The translations under genes and the position numbers were made by a program. This document shows positions 33,714 to 42,932 of a DNA stretch of 64,000 bases, piece by piece (the first letter of the stretch is position 1; each line of letters opens with the position of its first letter). This stretch comes from Acetatifactor sp. (GTDB taxonomy: Bacteria; Bacillota; Clostridia; Lachnospirales; Lachnospiraceae): assembly GCA_022511465.1 (NCBI GenBank), contig JAFLRM010000011.1, positions 1 through 64,000 of the forward strand, read 5' to 3'. The notes beneath the pieces were generated by a model that saw nothing but the letters and a program-made list of their open reading frames with translations, was not told the origin of the DNA and made no database searches.

Positions 33714-34658
33714 CTATCGGTGGATCCGGACTAACTGCCTGAAGAATAGGAGCAGAATGATCCCCAGCGCCCCCATGGCCAGTCTGCCCGGAAAAGTCTC
33801 CCACAGAACACTCCAGATAGAAACGCTGATCAAGCCATCAACTGTCAACAGCACAAACCCTGACATTGCAAGCAGAAGAAACATATTGATAACTGCTTCC
33901 CTAAGCATTCCCTTGCGCTCCGCCCCCAACCTGAGATATTCCCGCACGCTCCGCCTGCTGTTGCTCACCAGTGCGGTAAAATCGGCACAGTAGCGGAGAC
34001 TGATCTCCATGTTCCTGACCAGTTCCTTAAACTTGGGATGCTCTATTTTCTCTGCCATGGACAACATGGCAAGGTTGGTGTCTCCCGTAGTCTGCGCCTC
34101 ATAGTAACACTCCTCTAAAACGCTCTGCATGGGCTCCTCCATATATCTGCTGATCTGATGAAAAATACCGGTGATCTCTCCGGCGGTGATACTGTAACTT
34201 CCCAGAAAATCCAGAAATTTTAACAAATTATTGTTGACCGACCGCATAGTGCTAAGCTTCCCCAACTGGAGTACTAAGTACACTGCGAGACACCAAACTA
34301 CAACCCCAATACACGCTTTTGCAAATCCTATAAAGGGCAGGAGCAGCAGAAATATTCCTGTGACCAGTACCACCATGCCAGCCAGAAACCATTCCACATT
34401 CAACGCTGGAAAACGAATTTTCCACCCACTGTACATCAGTTCCTGCTCCAGACGCATCCAAAGGGAATGACGGCTTTGCAAGTCCTGAAGACCCCGCCTG
34501 TTCTCCAAAAGCCTCTTTCTGGATGCCTCATCCAGATTTTCTCTGGTGCGCTTTAAAAGCCCTGTCAGCTGCTGCAGCCATCGAATGCGGCACAGCAGAG
34601 AAATAAAACCCGCAAAGAGCAGGATAAAACATCCTCCCAGTTCAAACCATCTGCTCAT
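33714..34658 (-). CDS. TadB-like type II secretion F-domain protein
   Basis: A 314-residue platform protein with an N-terminal membrane segment (GGCFILLFAGFISLL), a middle pair (FLAGMVVLVTGIFLLLLPFI), a T2SSF domain with LDFLGSYSITAGEITGIFHQ and IEHPKFKELVRNMEISLRYC, and a C-terminal pair. The ATG at 34658 overlaps the end of tadA by 17 bases. It is second in the operon, the normal place of tadB. Confidence 0.85.
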   Translation of the reverse strand: MSRWFELGGCFILLFAGFISLLCRIRWLQQLTGLLKRTRENLDEASRKRLLENRRGLQDLQSRHSLWMRLEQELMYSGWKIRFPALNVEWFLAGMVVLVTGIFLLLLPFIGFAKACIGVVVWCLAVYLVLQLGKLSTMRSVNNNLLKFLDFLGSYSITAGEITGIFHQISRYMEEPMQSVLEECYYEAQTTGDTNLAMLSMAEKIEHPKFKELVRNMEISLRYCADFTALVSNSRRSVREYLRLGAERKGMLREAVINMFLLLAMSGFVLLTVDGLISVSIWSVLWETFPGRLAMGALGIILLLFFRQLVRIHR

Positions 34659-35799
34659 ACTCCAATTCCTTCCTTTCCTCATTCCAGCCCTTGCAGACAA
34701 ATACCTGCTTTACCCGATAATGCTCCATAAAGATCAGAGTCTGGAAACAATCCATCATCCGCATCAATTCATTGCGTGAATACCGACTCTCATACATGGC
34801 ATAGTCTACCAGTTTGTCCGCCGCTCTGTCCGCTGCAGAGGCATGAATAGTGGCCGCACAAATCTGTCCGGTACAGGCTGCATTCAACAGATACAGTGCC
34901 TCCGCCCCTTTCACTTCCCCAATAATGAAAAAGTCGACATCCATTGTCAATCCCGCGATACTGATATGCTTTAGATCGTAGTTGACCTGACTTTCCCCAG
35001 TCCCCGGCAGAGAATGCAGAAACATCATATCCGGGTGATACATTGTAGTCAGTTCATCTGCCTGTTGCGCCACAAGAATTGCCATATCATCCGGCAGTGT
35101 CTCCTTCAAGGCATTTAGCAGGGTAGTCTTTCCGGAGGAATTTCCCCCGCAAATTAAGGTGGAACCTTGTCGGAACCGTTGGATCAAAAGCTCCGCTGTG
35201 TTCCTGTCCAACATCTTTCTCTCAATCAACTCCCCCACCTGTGGAAATACTCTCGGCACTTTCCGAATACAAAGATATGGCTCACTGTAGGTGTTCACTA
35301 ATGGCATAGAAAGGGTAAATCGGAGAATGAAATCCGGATGACTCTCAGAGTCCGTAAATCGTTGAATAGCGTTGAGATTTGAAATATTGACCTGATTCTT
35401 TGTAGCAACGTAGTCTATAAACTGCCGATACTCCTTGTCAGACAAAAAAGCGACACCGGCATCCATACGCTTCCCCTCCCGCTTAACGCGGATACAGTCG
35501 TGGCTGATCACCCGAATGTCTGAGATGCTCGCATCGTCAATCAGCGGCGACAGTCTGGAATAGCCGAAAACATATTCTTCAAATGCTTTGACCAGCTTCT
35601 CGGTCATACCGGGCGGCACATAATAATATGCTGCAATATGCTTTCTGGCATCCTCCAGAAATTCTTCCTTTGTGATCACCCCCTTCTTCATCTGCATGAG
35701 TGAAGCTTGCTTCTGAGTGATATAATCGTTTACCAGCTTCTGCAATCCCTCGTCCACCGAGGAAATTTGTTTGTCACTAACAGTTTCTGTCCTCATCAT
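34642..35799 (-). CDS. TadA/CpaF secretion ATPase
   Basis: A 385-residue type II/IV secretion ATPase that powers Flp pilus assembly. The N-terminal domain contains YGYSRLSPLIDDASISDIRV-type residues (about 79-97, seen as GYSRLSPLIDDASISDIRV). Walker A is GGNSSGKTTLLNALK (about 218-232). The acidic box lies in FFIIGEVKGAEALYLLNA, and a conserved His in CAATIHASAADRA. AGGAGG is directly before a double ATG. First gene of the Tad operon, under the promoter at 35955-35983. Cytosolic hexamer. Confidence 0.9.
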   Translation of the reverse strand: MMRTETVSDKQISSVDEGLQKLVNDYITQKQASLMQMKKGVITKEEFLEDARKHIAAYYYVPPGMTEKLVKAFEEYVFGYSRLSPLIDDASISDIRVISHDCIRVKREGKRMDAGVAFLSDKEYRQFIDYVATKNQVNISNLNAIQRFTDSESHPDFILRFTLSMPLVNTYSEPYLCIRKVPRVFPQVGELIERKMLDRNTAELLIQRFRQGSTLICGGNSSGKTTLLNALKETLPDDMAILVAQQADELTTMYHPDMMFLHSLPGTGESQVNYDLKHISIAGLTMDVDFFIIGEVKGAEALYLLNAACTGQICAATIHASAADRAADKLVDYAMYESRYSRNELMRMMDCFQTLIFMEHYRVKQVFVCKGWNEERKELEYEQMV

Positions 35800-35954
35800 C
35801 CCTCCTGTATTTTCTGCTTTTCATGTTTTCATGGAACGCGCGCTTTCCCAAAAAAGAGCATAAAAACAGACCGGTAGCAAAACAATTGGTAACACTGGCT
35901 GAACTAGCCTGACAAATAGACACTTAGTGAATAGACGTCTCCTAAGTAATTGAC

Positions 35955-35983
35955 AATTTACACTCTTTTGTCCCATCTGTCAA
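35955..35983 (-). promoter_or_regulatory. Tad operon promoter
   Basis: Minus strand TTGACA (35978-35983), 17-base spacer, TAAATT (35955-35960), with about 155 bases of leader before tadA. Confidence 0.6.
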
Positions 35984-36041
35984 GTACCAAAATTATTTTT
36001 CTTCCGGTCTCACTTTACGATCTATATTGTTTTCCGCAAAA

Positions 36042-37433
36042 TTACTGCTCTTGTTCCTGTTTCCGCAAAAGGGCATCAAATTCTTCCATCGGCATGGGCT
36101 TATAAAAGAGGAATCCCTGTGCATTCTCACAGCCACACTCCAATACGAGCCGCTTTTGTTCCTCAGTCTCCACGCCCTCCATTATCACTTTTGCCCCCAA
36201 CGCTAGGAGCATAGCTGTAGCATGCTTCAAAATGATCTGGCTCTTCTCATTCTCCAGATCCAGAATAAAAATACGATCCATCTTAATCTCATCCATGGTC
36301 TGAGACTTTAGCATGTACATGGAGGAATAGCCTGTTCCAAAATCGTCCATAGAAATCTTAAAGCTCTTGTCCCGCAGAATCTTCATCCGCTGATACATTC
36401 CGGTTTCATCTGCCAGAAAAGCACTCTCCGTAAGTTCTAACGGAGTATACTCCGCAGGCACATCGTACTTTTCACTCAGTTGGATCAAGGTGTCGCAGAG
36501 CTGTTTGTCGTAGGCGTGCACTCTGGACACATTGATAGATATCGGCAAAAGCGGTCTGCCCTCCTGCTTCATTTTGCCAAGAAAAGCAAACACTTGCTCC
36601 CAGATATATTGATCAACATTGATGATAAAACCGTTTTTCTCTAAAACAGGGATAAATACTCCCGGACTGATAAGACCTCTCTCAGGGTGGATCCAACGCA
36701 CAAGCGCTTCTCCGCCGATGATCTTCCCAGTGTGCATATTGACCTTGGGCTGGATGTAGGCAGTCAGTTCTCCGTTTTTCAGCGCCGCCACAATGTCGTT
36801 CTCCACCTGCTTCTCCTGCAGCATCTTCTTGCGCATATCATCATCAAATACCGCATATTCCGCAAAGAACTTTCCCTTGATGCTCTGCATGGCAATGGTG
36901 GCACAATCTTTCAGATAACTGACAGAAGCATGATTATCGTCGGAAGCACAGATCCCAAAAGACGGGAGCACTCTGTAGGCAAAGGGAAACTCATCAATCT
37001 TCCGTCTGATATCAACGGCAATCTCTGTGAGCTCATTGGCATCTTCAAAAGCGGTACACAGGCAGAAGTTGTCCGCCCTCACCTGACAGGCGCAGGTAAG
37101 CGGCCGATCGTCCTCGTAATGTCGGAAACAGTCGGCTATAAACGTCAACATCCTATCGCCCTCTTTCCGACCACAGAATTCGTTCACCGCTTTGAACTGT
37201 GAGATATCCATGACGATCACGCCAAACCGACTATCCGGATTTTTCACCATCATCTCACTGCCCACATAGAAAAAGGCCTTTAAATTATACAACCCTGTGA
37301 GCCGATATCTGCCGTCATCGGCGTTTTGCTGCGCCATCCGCTTGAGGGCATCCAGATACAACTCTTCCCTGCCCTCCTCCGTGTTCTGCGGAGAATGATT
37401 TATAACGTCTTCCCTTGTCTTATTATTATCCAT
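36042..37433 (-). CDS. c-di-GMP phosphodiesterase with degenerate GGDEF and intact EAL domain
   Basis: A 463-residue protein. The GGDEF-type domain (about 30-190) keeps the fold (RLTGLYNLKAFF, VIVMDISQFKAVNEFCG), but its signature loop is VRADNF, so it cannot make c-di-GMP. The EAL domain (about 205-460) has GGEALVRW, INVSR, LELTES, MDDFGTGYSSM, IKMDRIF, MEGVETEEQ and QGFLFYKPMP, that is, all usual metal and catalytic residues. It should therefore hydrolyse c-di-GMP to pGpG. It is cytosolic, with no sensor domain. ATG at 37433 is preferred over the upstream GTG because AGAGGTG lies 9 bases before it. It lies next to the Tad promoter. Confidence 0.9.
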   Translation of the reverse strand: MDNNKTREDVINHSPQNTEEGREELYLDALKRMAQQNADDGRYRLTGLYNLKAFFYVGSEMMVKNPDSRFGVIVMDISQFKAVNEFCGRKEGDRMLTFIADCFRHYEDDRPLTCACQVRADNFCLCTAFEDANELTEIAVDIRRKIDEFPFAYRVLPSFGICASDDNHASVSYLKDCATIAMQSIKGKFFAEYAVFDDDMRKKMLQEKQVENDIVAALKNGELTAYIQPKVNMHTGKIIGGEALVRWIHPERGLISPGVFIPVLEKNGFIINVDQYIWEQVFAFLGKMKQEGRPLLPISINVSRVHAYDKQLCDTLIQLSEKYDVPAEYTPLELTESAFLADETGMYQRMKILRDKSFKISMDDFGTGYSSMYMLKSQTMDEIKMDRIFILDLENEKSQIILKHATAMLLALGAKVIMEGVETEEQKRLVLECGCENAQGFLFYKPMPMEEFDALLRKQEQEQ

Positions 37434-37491
37434 ACAACTCACACCTCTGATTGATATGCCCCACCCGCTCCGCGACAGTTCTCATATTATG

Positions 37492-37520
37492 ATTATACTA
37501 TCTCTCAGCTTTTTTTTCTA
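37492..37520 (-). promoter_or_regulatory. possible promoter of the phosphodiesterase gene
   Basis: A perfect TATAAT at 37492-37497 (minus strand) with a weak TAGAAA box 17 bases upstream. Confidence 0.4.
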
Positions 37521-37541
37521 CTCTTTTTTATATTTCCTTTA

Positions 37542-37570
37542 TTGACAACACTCAAACAACCTACTATTAT
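37542..37570 (+). promoter_or_regulatory. promoter of the 37-residue peptide gene
   Basis: TTGACA (37542-37547), exactly 17 bases, TATTAT (37565-37570). The start codon lies 46 bases further on. Confidence 0.65.
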
Positions 37571-37615
37571 AGTATTATACTTGTACAAAGTGTGAATTGT
37601 AAAGGAGATTCCGAT

Positions 37616-37729
37616 ATGTTCATTTTGTTAGCAGGCGGATTACTTGTCATCATCATTGCAGTTGTGATCGCGGTGGTTACCTCCGTTGTGTCTGCTGTGG
37701 CCGCAGAGACGGACAGCTCTGAAGATTGA
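37616..37729 (+). CDS. small single-helix membrane peptide
   Basis: A 37-codon frame from ATG to TGA. The product starts MFILLAGGLLVIIIAVVIAV, one long hydrophobic helix, and ends in an acidic tail (ETDSSED). The perfect ribosome site AAAGGAGATTCCGAT lies directly before the ATG, and a consensus promoter lies upstream, so it has every sign of a real, well expressed gene. Gly near residues 7-8 and a negatively charged tail are compatible with membrane regulators or toxins of type I systems. No antisense RNA is evident. Function unknown. It sits between the phosphodiesterase gene (divergent) and the GH2 gene. Confidence 0.6.
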   Translation: MFILLAGGLLVIIIAVVIAVVTSVVSAVAAETDSSED

Positions 37730-37869
37730 TCGCTTTTTTGGATAACACACTTCCTAATGCAGGCTCCCTTTCTGGCAGCTTTTTTTCTGTGCCAGCTTAT
37801 CTTGGCATATTCCCCGCATTTTAGACAAAATCTGTTATGTTTGTAGAAGTAATGGGAAGTATTGGAATA

Positions 37870-37899
37870 TTGAAACACACTGATCTGTTATAGTATACT
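37870..37899 (+). promoter_or_regulatory. promoter of the GH2 gene
   Basis: TTGAAA (37870-37875), 18-base spacer, TATACT (37894-37899), 41 bases before the start codon. Confidence 0.55.
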
Positions 37900-37940
37900 G
37901 TAGATATCAATTATTTTTCTTATGGGAAGGAAACAAGGAT

Positions 37941-39842
37941 ATGAGACTACGGGAAGCCATTGCCAGTTTGCATCAGAAACATCCAAAGGATCAATTAAAA
38001 CCATTGTACACCCCCTGGGGTGAGCATCTGGACAAAGCTCATGTCTGGGCGGAATATCCCAGACCACAGCTGGTGCGCAGACAGTTTGAGATGTTGAACG
38101 GAGAGTGGGATTGTCTCTTTGCCCCTATCTCAAAAGACCCTGTCATTCCCGGCAAAAAAATTCAAAAAACACAGAAAATCTTGGTTCCTTTCTCCCCGGA
38201 ATCACTTCTGTCCGGTGTGGGACGGCAATTAAAACCCAATGAATACCTCTGGTATCAGCGAATCCTGTCCTTTCCCCAGATGGATTATGCCAAAAAACAA
38301 CAGCTGGGCAGACACTGTCTGTTACACTTTGGTGCTGTGGATCAGCAGGTGACTGTATATATTGACGGTCAGGAAGCCTTCTCCCACATTGGTGGATATT
38401 TGCCTTTTACTATAGACATCTCAGACTATATTTCCTACGACCCCTGTCTGCTTCAGATACGTGTGCAGGACGAGAGCGACACTTCCCACCATAGCCGCGG
38501 CAAACAGACTCTAAAACGGGGTGGTATGTTTTACACAGCCCAGAGTGGTATCTGGCAGAGCGTCTGGTATGAGTGGGTTCCCAAAAATTACATCGCAGAC
38601 TGCAAGATCACGCCATGCTATGATGAGAACGCGGTGCGTATAGAACTTTTCTCCGAACAGCCCTTTCAAAGTGTGACCTGCTCTTTAAAAGAGGAGAATT
38701 CGAACTATACTGTCACTATAGAAAACAACGTAACAAATGTTACATCTCATCCCCTCGCGGCGAGCTTTCCCTGCCGCACCGTGCTGACCATACGCTTTGA
38801 AGAAGGTTCTTTCCAGCCTTGGAGTCCGGAGGCTCCCTATCTCTATCCTTTTACCATTCAGGCGGACGAAGATGAAGTGGAGAGTTATTTTGCCATGCGC
38901 TGCTACTCGGTGGAAGAAGATGAACAGGGGATTCCCCGTTTTTGTCTGAACCACCGCCCCTATTTTTTACATGGTATTCTGGATCAGGGATATTGGTCGG
39001 ACGGGCTGATGACTGCCCCCTGCGATGAAGCGTTTATATTTGACATTGAACTGGCTAAGAAAAGCGGCTTTAACATGCTGCGGAAACACATCAAGATAGA
39101 GCCTTTGCGCTGGTATTATCACTGTGATCGGCTGGGAATGGTCGTGTGGCAGGACATGGTCAGCGGCGGCACCTCCTATCACATGCCGCTGGTGTGCTAT
39201 ATGCCCACACTTTTCCCTCACATGACCCGCCACACCAAGGATCACCACTACCGCCTCTTCTCTCGGGCCAATGCAGACGGTCGGAACGCCTGGGAGAAAG
39301 AGTGCCAGGAGACTATAGAGCATCTGTACAATGTCCCCTCGCTGGCGGTATGGGTACCTTTCAATGAGGGCTGGGGACAGTTTGATGCCGCACGGATCGC
39401 AGACATGATCCACGAAAAAGATCCCTCACGCCCGGTAGATCACGCCAGCGGCTGGTTCGATCAAAAAGGCGGAGACTTCCGGAGCATTCACAATTATTTT
39501 CGCCCCCTGCAGGTCAAACTGGACGGAAAACGCGCTTTTGTCATCTCCGAGTACGGCGGCTACGCCTGCCACATCCCTGACCACTCCAGTGTGGATCGCA
39601 TTTACGGCTACCAAAAATTTGACACTATAGGTGAAACGGAGGTTGCATTCCGGCAATTGGTTCGGGAACAACTCTTCCCACTTATTGATCAGGGTTTGAG
39701 CGGCGCCGTCTATACCCAGCTCTCCGATGTGGAAGAGGAAGTCAATGGACTGGTGACTTATGACCGGAAAGTGGTCAAGCTGTTTTCTTTGTCAGCCGCC
39801 CCTTCGGTACCTTGCTCACATGGAAATAAGCCGGGAGTGTAA
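37941..39842 (+). CDS. glycoside hydrolase family 2 protein
   Basis: A 633-residue GH2 enzyme of the beta-galactosidase/beta-glucuronidase fold. The N-terminal jelly-roll domain is about 1-185 (QVTVYIDGQEAFSHIGGYLP), then an Ig-like domain, then the TIM barrel from about 320. The acid/base is Glu476 in WVPFNEGWGQFDA; the nucleophile is Glu537 in VISEYGGYACH. FNMLRKHIKIEPLRWYYHCD and GMVVWQDMV are barrel landmarks. No signal peptide, so it acts on imported glycosides. AAGGAAACAAGG precedes the ATG. Substrate unknown; beta-galactoside or beta-mannoside or glucuronide are possible. Confidence 0.85.
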   Translation: MRLREAIASLHQKHPKDQLKPLYTPWGEHLDKAHVWAEYPRPQLVRRQFEMLNGEWDCLFAPISKDPVIPGKKIQKTQKILVPFSPESLLSGVGRQLKPNEYLWYQRILSFPQMDYAKKQQLGRHCLLHFGAVDQQVTVYIDGQEAFSHIGGYLPFTIDISDYISYDPCLLQIRVQDESDTSHHSRGKQTLKRGGMFYTAQSGIWQSVWYEWVPKNYIADCKITPCYDENAVRIELFSEQPFQSVTCSLKEENSNYTVTIENNVTNVTSHPLAASFPCRTVLTIRFEEGSFQPWSPEAPYLYPFTIQADEDEVESYFAMRCYSVEEDEQGIPRFCLNHRPYFLHGILDQGYWSDGLMTAPCDEAFIFDIELAKKSGFNMLRKHIKIEPLRWYYHCDRLGMVVWQDMVSGGTSYHMPLVCYMPTLFPHMTRHTKDHHYRLFSRANADGRNAWEKECQETIEHLYNVPSLAVWVPFNEGWGQFDAARIADMIHEKDPSRPVDHASGWFDQKGGDFRSIHNYFRPLQVKLDGKRAFVISEYGGYACHIPDHSSVDRIYGYQKFDTIGETEVAFRQLVREQLFPLIDQGLSGAVYTQLSDVEEEVNGLVTYDRKVVKLFSLSAAPSVPCSHGNKPGV

Positions 39843-39852
39843 ATAACAAAAT

Positions 39853-41337
39853 TTATGCAAACGGATTTTCCGTGGGATAAAGCACACCCTTCGGCTGATT
39901 GTAATTCAGATCCTCCACGGGAACTCCCACATACTTAAACACCTCAAACAGAGACTTCCCAAAATGTCCAAAGGCAACTGCGCCGTGGTGCGGGAAGTTT
40001 TTCTCGATCAGCACATGACGGTAGAAGCGTCCCATCTCAGGGATAGCGAAGACACCGATCCCTCCAAAAGACTTACTCGCCACCGGCAGCACTTCGCCCT
40101 GGGCAATGTAAGCGCGCAGCTTGCAGTCGGCGGTGGACTGGAGACGATAGAAAGTGATGTCGCCGGGTGTGATATCCCCCTCCAGGGTGCCGTTTGTCAC
40201 CTCGACGGGAAGGCTTCTGGCCATGATCTTTTGATACTTCATACTGCAGAAGGAAAGTTTCTTGGAGCAGGTATTTCCACAGTGGAATCCCATGAAAGTA
40301 TCCCGGTGCGTATAGTCAAATTTACCCTTTATGGCCTCCTCATACATATCGTCCGGAACGGAGTTATTGATATCGAGAAGAGTCACCACATCCTCGCTGA
40401 CACAGGCGCCAATAAACTCACTCAGACAGCCGTAGATATCCACCTCACAGGACACAGGGATGCCCATACCGGTAAGGCGACTGTTGACATAACAGGGCAC
40501 GAAGCCAAACTGTGTCTGGAAAGCGGGCCAGCATTTTCCGGCGATGGCCACATATTTGCGGTAACCTTTATGTTCCTCCACCCAGTCGAGCAGGGTCAGC
40601 TCATACTGAGCAAGTTTGGGCAGTATCTCGGGCTTCTGGTTGCCGACACCGAGTTCCTCCTCCATTTCTTTTACCTTGGCAGGAATACGCTCATCTCCTG
40701 CGTGCTTGTTAAATGCCTCAAAGAGATCCAGTTCGGAGTTCTCTTCAATTTCCACCCCCAGATTATAAAGCTGCTTGATAGGAGCGTTGCAAGCCAGAAA
40801 GTTTAAAGGCCTAGGGCCGAAAGATATGATCTTTAGATTGTTCAAACCAATGACAGCCCTGGCAATCGGCAAAAACTCATGGAGCATGTCTGCACACTCG
40901 GATGCGGTGCCTACAGGGTATTCCGGTATATAGGCCTTCACGCTGCGCAGCTTCAGGTTATAGCTTGCGTTCAGCATGCCGCAGTAGGCGTCACCGCGGC
41001 CATCCATCAAGTCTCCCTGGCTCTCCTCGGCGGCCGCCACAAACATGGAGGGACCGTCAAAATGTTTCGCCAGCAGAGTCTCTGAAATTTCGGGACCGAA
41101 GTTGCCCAGATAGACGCACAGGGCGTTGCAGCCGGCCTTCTTGATGTCCTCCAGAGCCTGTACCATGTGGATCTCGCTCTCCACGATACAGACGGGACAT
41201 TCGTAGATATCAGCGGCATCGTATTTGTCAGCGTAGGCTTTGACGAGCGCCTTTCTTCGGTTGACCGAAAGGCTTTCAGGGAAACAATCGCGGCTTACGG
41301 CTACGATGCCTAATTTTACTTTGGGTAAATTGTTCAT
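39853..41337 (-). CDS. L-fucose/L-arabinose isomerase-family protein
   Basis: A 494-residue protein of the sugar isomerase superfamily that includes L-arabinose isomerase and L-fucose isomerase. Landmarks are LGIVAVSRDCFPESL, NALCVYLGNFGPEISE, AAEESQGDLMDGRGDAYCGM and the C-terminal GHFGKSLFEVFKYVGV. These enzymes use a metal at Glu/Glu/Asp/His sites to interconvert aldose and ketose. It follows xylulokinase in one operon (44 bases). The exact sugar cannot be read from the sequence; partner kinase hints at a route to D-xylulose-5-phosphate. AAGGAGG before ATG. Confidence 0.8.
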   Translation of the reverse strand: MNNLPKVKLGIVAVSRDCFPESLSVNRRKALVKAYADKYDAADIYECPVCIVESEIHMVQALEDIKKAGCNALCVYLGNFGPEISETLLAKHFDGPSMFVAAAEESQGDLMDGRGDAYCGMLNASYNLKLRSVKAYIPEYPVGTASECADMLHEFLPIARAVIGLNNLKIISFGPRPLNFLACNAPIKQLYNLGVEIEENSELDLFEAFNKHAGDERIPAKVKEMEEELGVGNQKPEILPKLAQYELTLLDWVEEHKGYRKYVAIAGKCWPAFQTQFGFVPCYVNSRLTGMGIPVSCEVDIYGCLSEFIGACVSEDVVTLLDINNSVPDDMYEEAIKGKFDYTHRDTFMGFHCGNTCSKKLSFCSMKYQKIMARSLPVEVTNGTLEGDITPGDITFYRLQSTADCKLRAYIAQGEVLPVASKSFGGIGVFAIPEMGRFYRHVLIEKNFPHHGAVAFGHFGKSLFEVFKYVGVPVEDLNYNQPKGVLYPTENPFA

Positions 41338-41381
41338 GGCAGGATCCTCCTTGTAAATGGGTGTGTTGATAGAACTCAGGT

Positions 41382-42854
41382 TTATTCTGTTAGGATGTCA
41401 AATACAGGCTTACAGGCCGGATAGATTTCTTTGAACTTGGCGTAGCAGGCGTCATATTTGGCGGCAAGCGCGGGATAGGGAGTGACAGTCTGTACAACCT
41501 TCACCACCTTGGAAGCGATAGCCTCCACGTTGGGGTATTCACCGCATGCCACCGCTGCCAGCATGGCACCGCCGAGAGCGGGCCCCTCCTCGCTTTCAAT
41601 GATGTCCACCTGCAGATTAAGCACATTGGCGATGATCTGACGCCACAGGGGACTCTTGGCACCGCCGCCGCAGATTTTGGTGCGCTCCAGCTTGATGCCC
41701 AGAGATTTTGCAACTTCCAGAGAGTCTCTCAGAGCAAAAGCCACACCCTCCAAAACGGCCTGAGTCATATCCGCTCTGGTGGTATCCATGGTCATGCCGA
41801 TGAAAGTGCCTCTGGCGTTGGGGTTGTTGTGAGGCGAGCGCTCTCCCATCAGGTAGGGGAGAAAGTATACATGGTTCTCACCAAGCTTGGCGATCTGTTT
41901 TTGCTCGGCTGCATAGTCTATAGTTCCAACGATGTCATCCATCCACCATTTGTTGCAGGATGCCGCGCTTAACATGCAGCCCATCAGGTGATAGCTGCCA
42001 TCCGCATGGGCGAAAGAGTGGAGGGCATTGTATTTATCCACTCCAAACTGTTTGGAGGAGATAAAGATAGTACCACTGGTGCCAAGCGAGATATTGCACC
42101 TGTTGTCGCCCACAGTGCCGGTGCCGACAGCCGCAGCTGCGTTATCTCCCGCCCCTGCTGCAACAATTGTTCCATCAGGTATGTCAAGCTCCGCCGCAAT
42201 ATGCGGAAGTACGGTGCCAACTTTCTCATAGCTCTCGAAGCATTTTGCCAGCTGTTCCTCCCGCACACCGCAGATCTCGCACATTTCTTTTGACCATCTG
42301 CGATTTTTGACATCAAACAGAAGCATACCGGAAGCATCGGACATGTCCGTGCAATGTACTCCTGTGAGCCGGTATGCGATATAATCCTTGGGAAGCATGA
42401 TCTTGTGGATCTTTGCAAAGTTTTCCGGCTCATTCTTTTTGACCCACAGAAGCTTTGGAGCGGTAAAACCCGCAAAGGCGATGTTAGCCGTATACCCGGA
42501 CAGCTTGTCTTTTCCCACAACATTGTTGAGATAGTCTGTCTCCTCCGCAGTTCTTCCGTCATTCCAAAGGATCGCAGGACGGATGACCTGATCGTTCTGG
42601 TCTAAGATTACCAGTCCATGCATCTGGCCGCCGAAGCTGATGCCGGCCACCTGACTGCGATCGGTCTCCTGCAAAAGCTCCCTGATACCCTCCACGGTCT
42701 GATCATACCAGTCCTCCGGATCCTGCTCCGACCAGCCGGGATGGGGGAAGAAAATAGGGTACTCCCTCGACACAATATTTTGTATCTTTCCCTCGCTGTC
42801 CATCAGGAGAAGTTTCACCGCGGACGTCCCCAGATCAACTCCTATGTATAGCAT
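41382..42854 (-). CDS. xylB: xylulokinase
   Basis: A 490-residue FGGY-family sugar kinase, phosphorylating D-xylulose. N-terminal phosphate loop MLYIGVDLGTSAVKLLLMD; SFGGQMHGLVIL with the Gln-Met-His xylulose-contact motif; AILWNDGRT; C-terminal GGGAKSPLWRQIIAN and EGPALGGAMLAA. The internal ATG is used because AGGAGG is 6 bases ahead. First gene of the pair with the isomerase, under the promoter at 42904-42932. Confidence 0.92.
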   Translation of the reverse strand: MLYIGVDLGTSAVKLLLMDSEGKIQNIVSREYPIFFPHPGWSEQDPEDWYDQTVEGIRELLQETDRSQVAGISFGGQMHGLVILDQNDQVIRPAILWNDGRTAEETDYLNNVVGKDKLSGYTANIAFAGFTAPKLLWVKKNEPENFAKIHKIMLPKDYIAYRLTGVHCTDMSDASGMLLFDVKNRRWSKEMCEICGVREEQLAKCFESYEKVGTVLPHIAAELDIPDGTIVAAGAGDNAAAAVGTGTVGDNRCNISLGTSGTIFISSKQFGVDKYNALHSFAHADGSYHLMGCMLSAASCNKWWMDDIVGTIDYAAEQKQIAKLGENHVYFLPYLMGERSPHNNPNARGTFIGMTMDTTRADMTQAVLEGVAFALRDSLEVAKSLGIKLERTKICGGGAKSPLWRQIIANVLNLQVDIIESEEGPALGGAMLAAVACGEYPNVEAIASKVVKVVQTVTPYPALAAKYDACYAKFKEIYPACKPVFDILTE

Positions 42855-42903
42855 ATGTAACCTCCTACACAGAGTGGCAAAACTCTGATTTTTTTCTATT
42901 TTT

Positions 42904-42932
42904 ATCATAGTGGCTGGCGGTCAAAAAATCAA
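42904..42932 (-). promoter_or_regulatory. promoter of the xylB-isomerase pair
   Basis: Minus strand TTGATT (42927-42932), 17-base spacer, TATGAT (42904-42909). It overlaps the end of the reductase gene, and a small CAGAGT-loop-ACTCTG hairpin follows in the leader. Confidence 0.45.

Noticed and set aside
32869-33804. Longer tadC frame starting at 33804
   Set aside because: The extra 34 residues read through the end of tadB in another frame; a good ribosome site marks the inner ATG at 33702.
37567-37878. Minus-strand frame of 103 codons opposite the 37-residue peptide gene
   Set aside because: No ribosome site; composition and Cys/Thr runs look like antisense of the peptide gene.
42870-42887. 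Hairpin CAGAGT-loop-ACTCTG followed by Ts on the plus strand
   Set aside because: No plus-strand gene ends there; on the minus strand it lies in the xylB leader without a U-tract.
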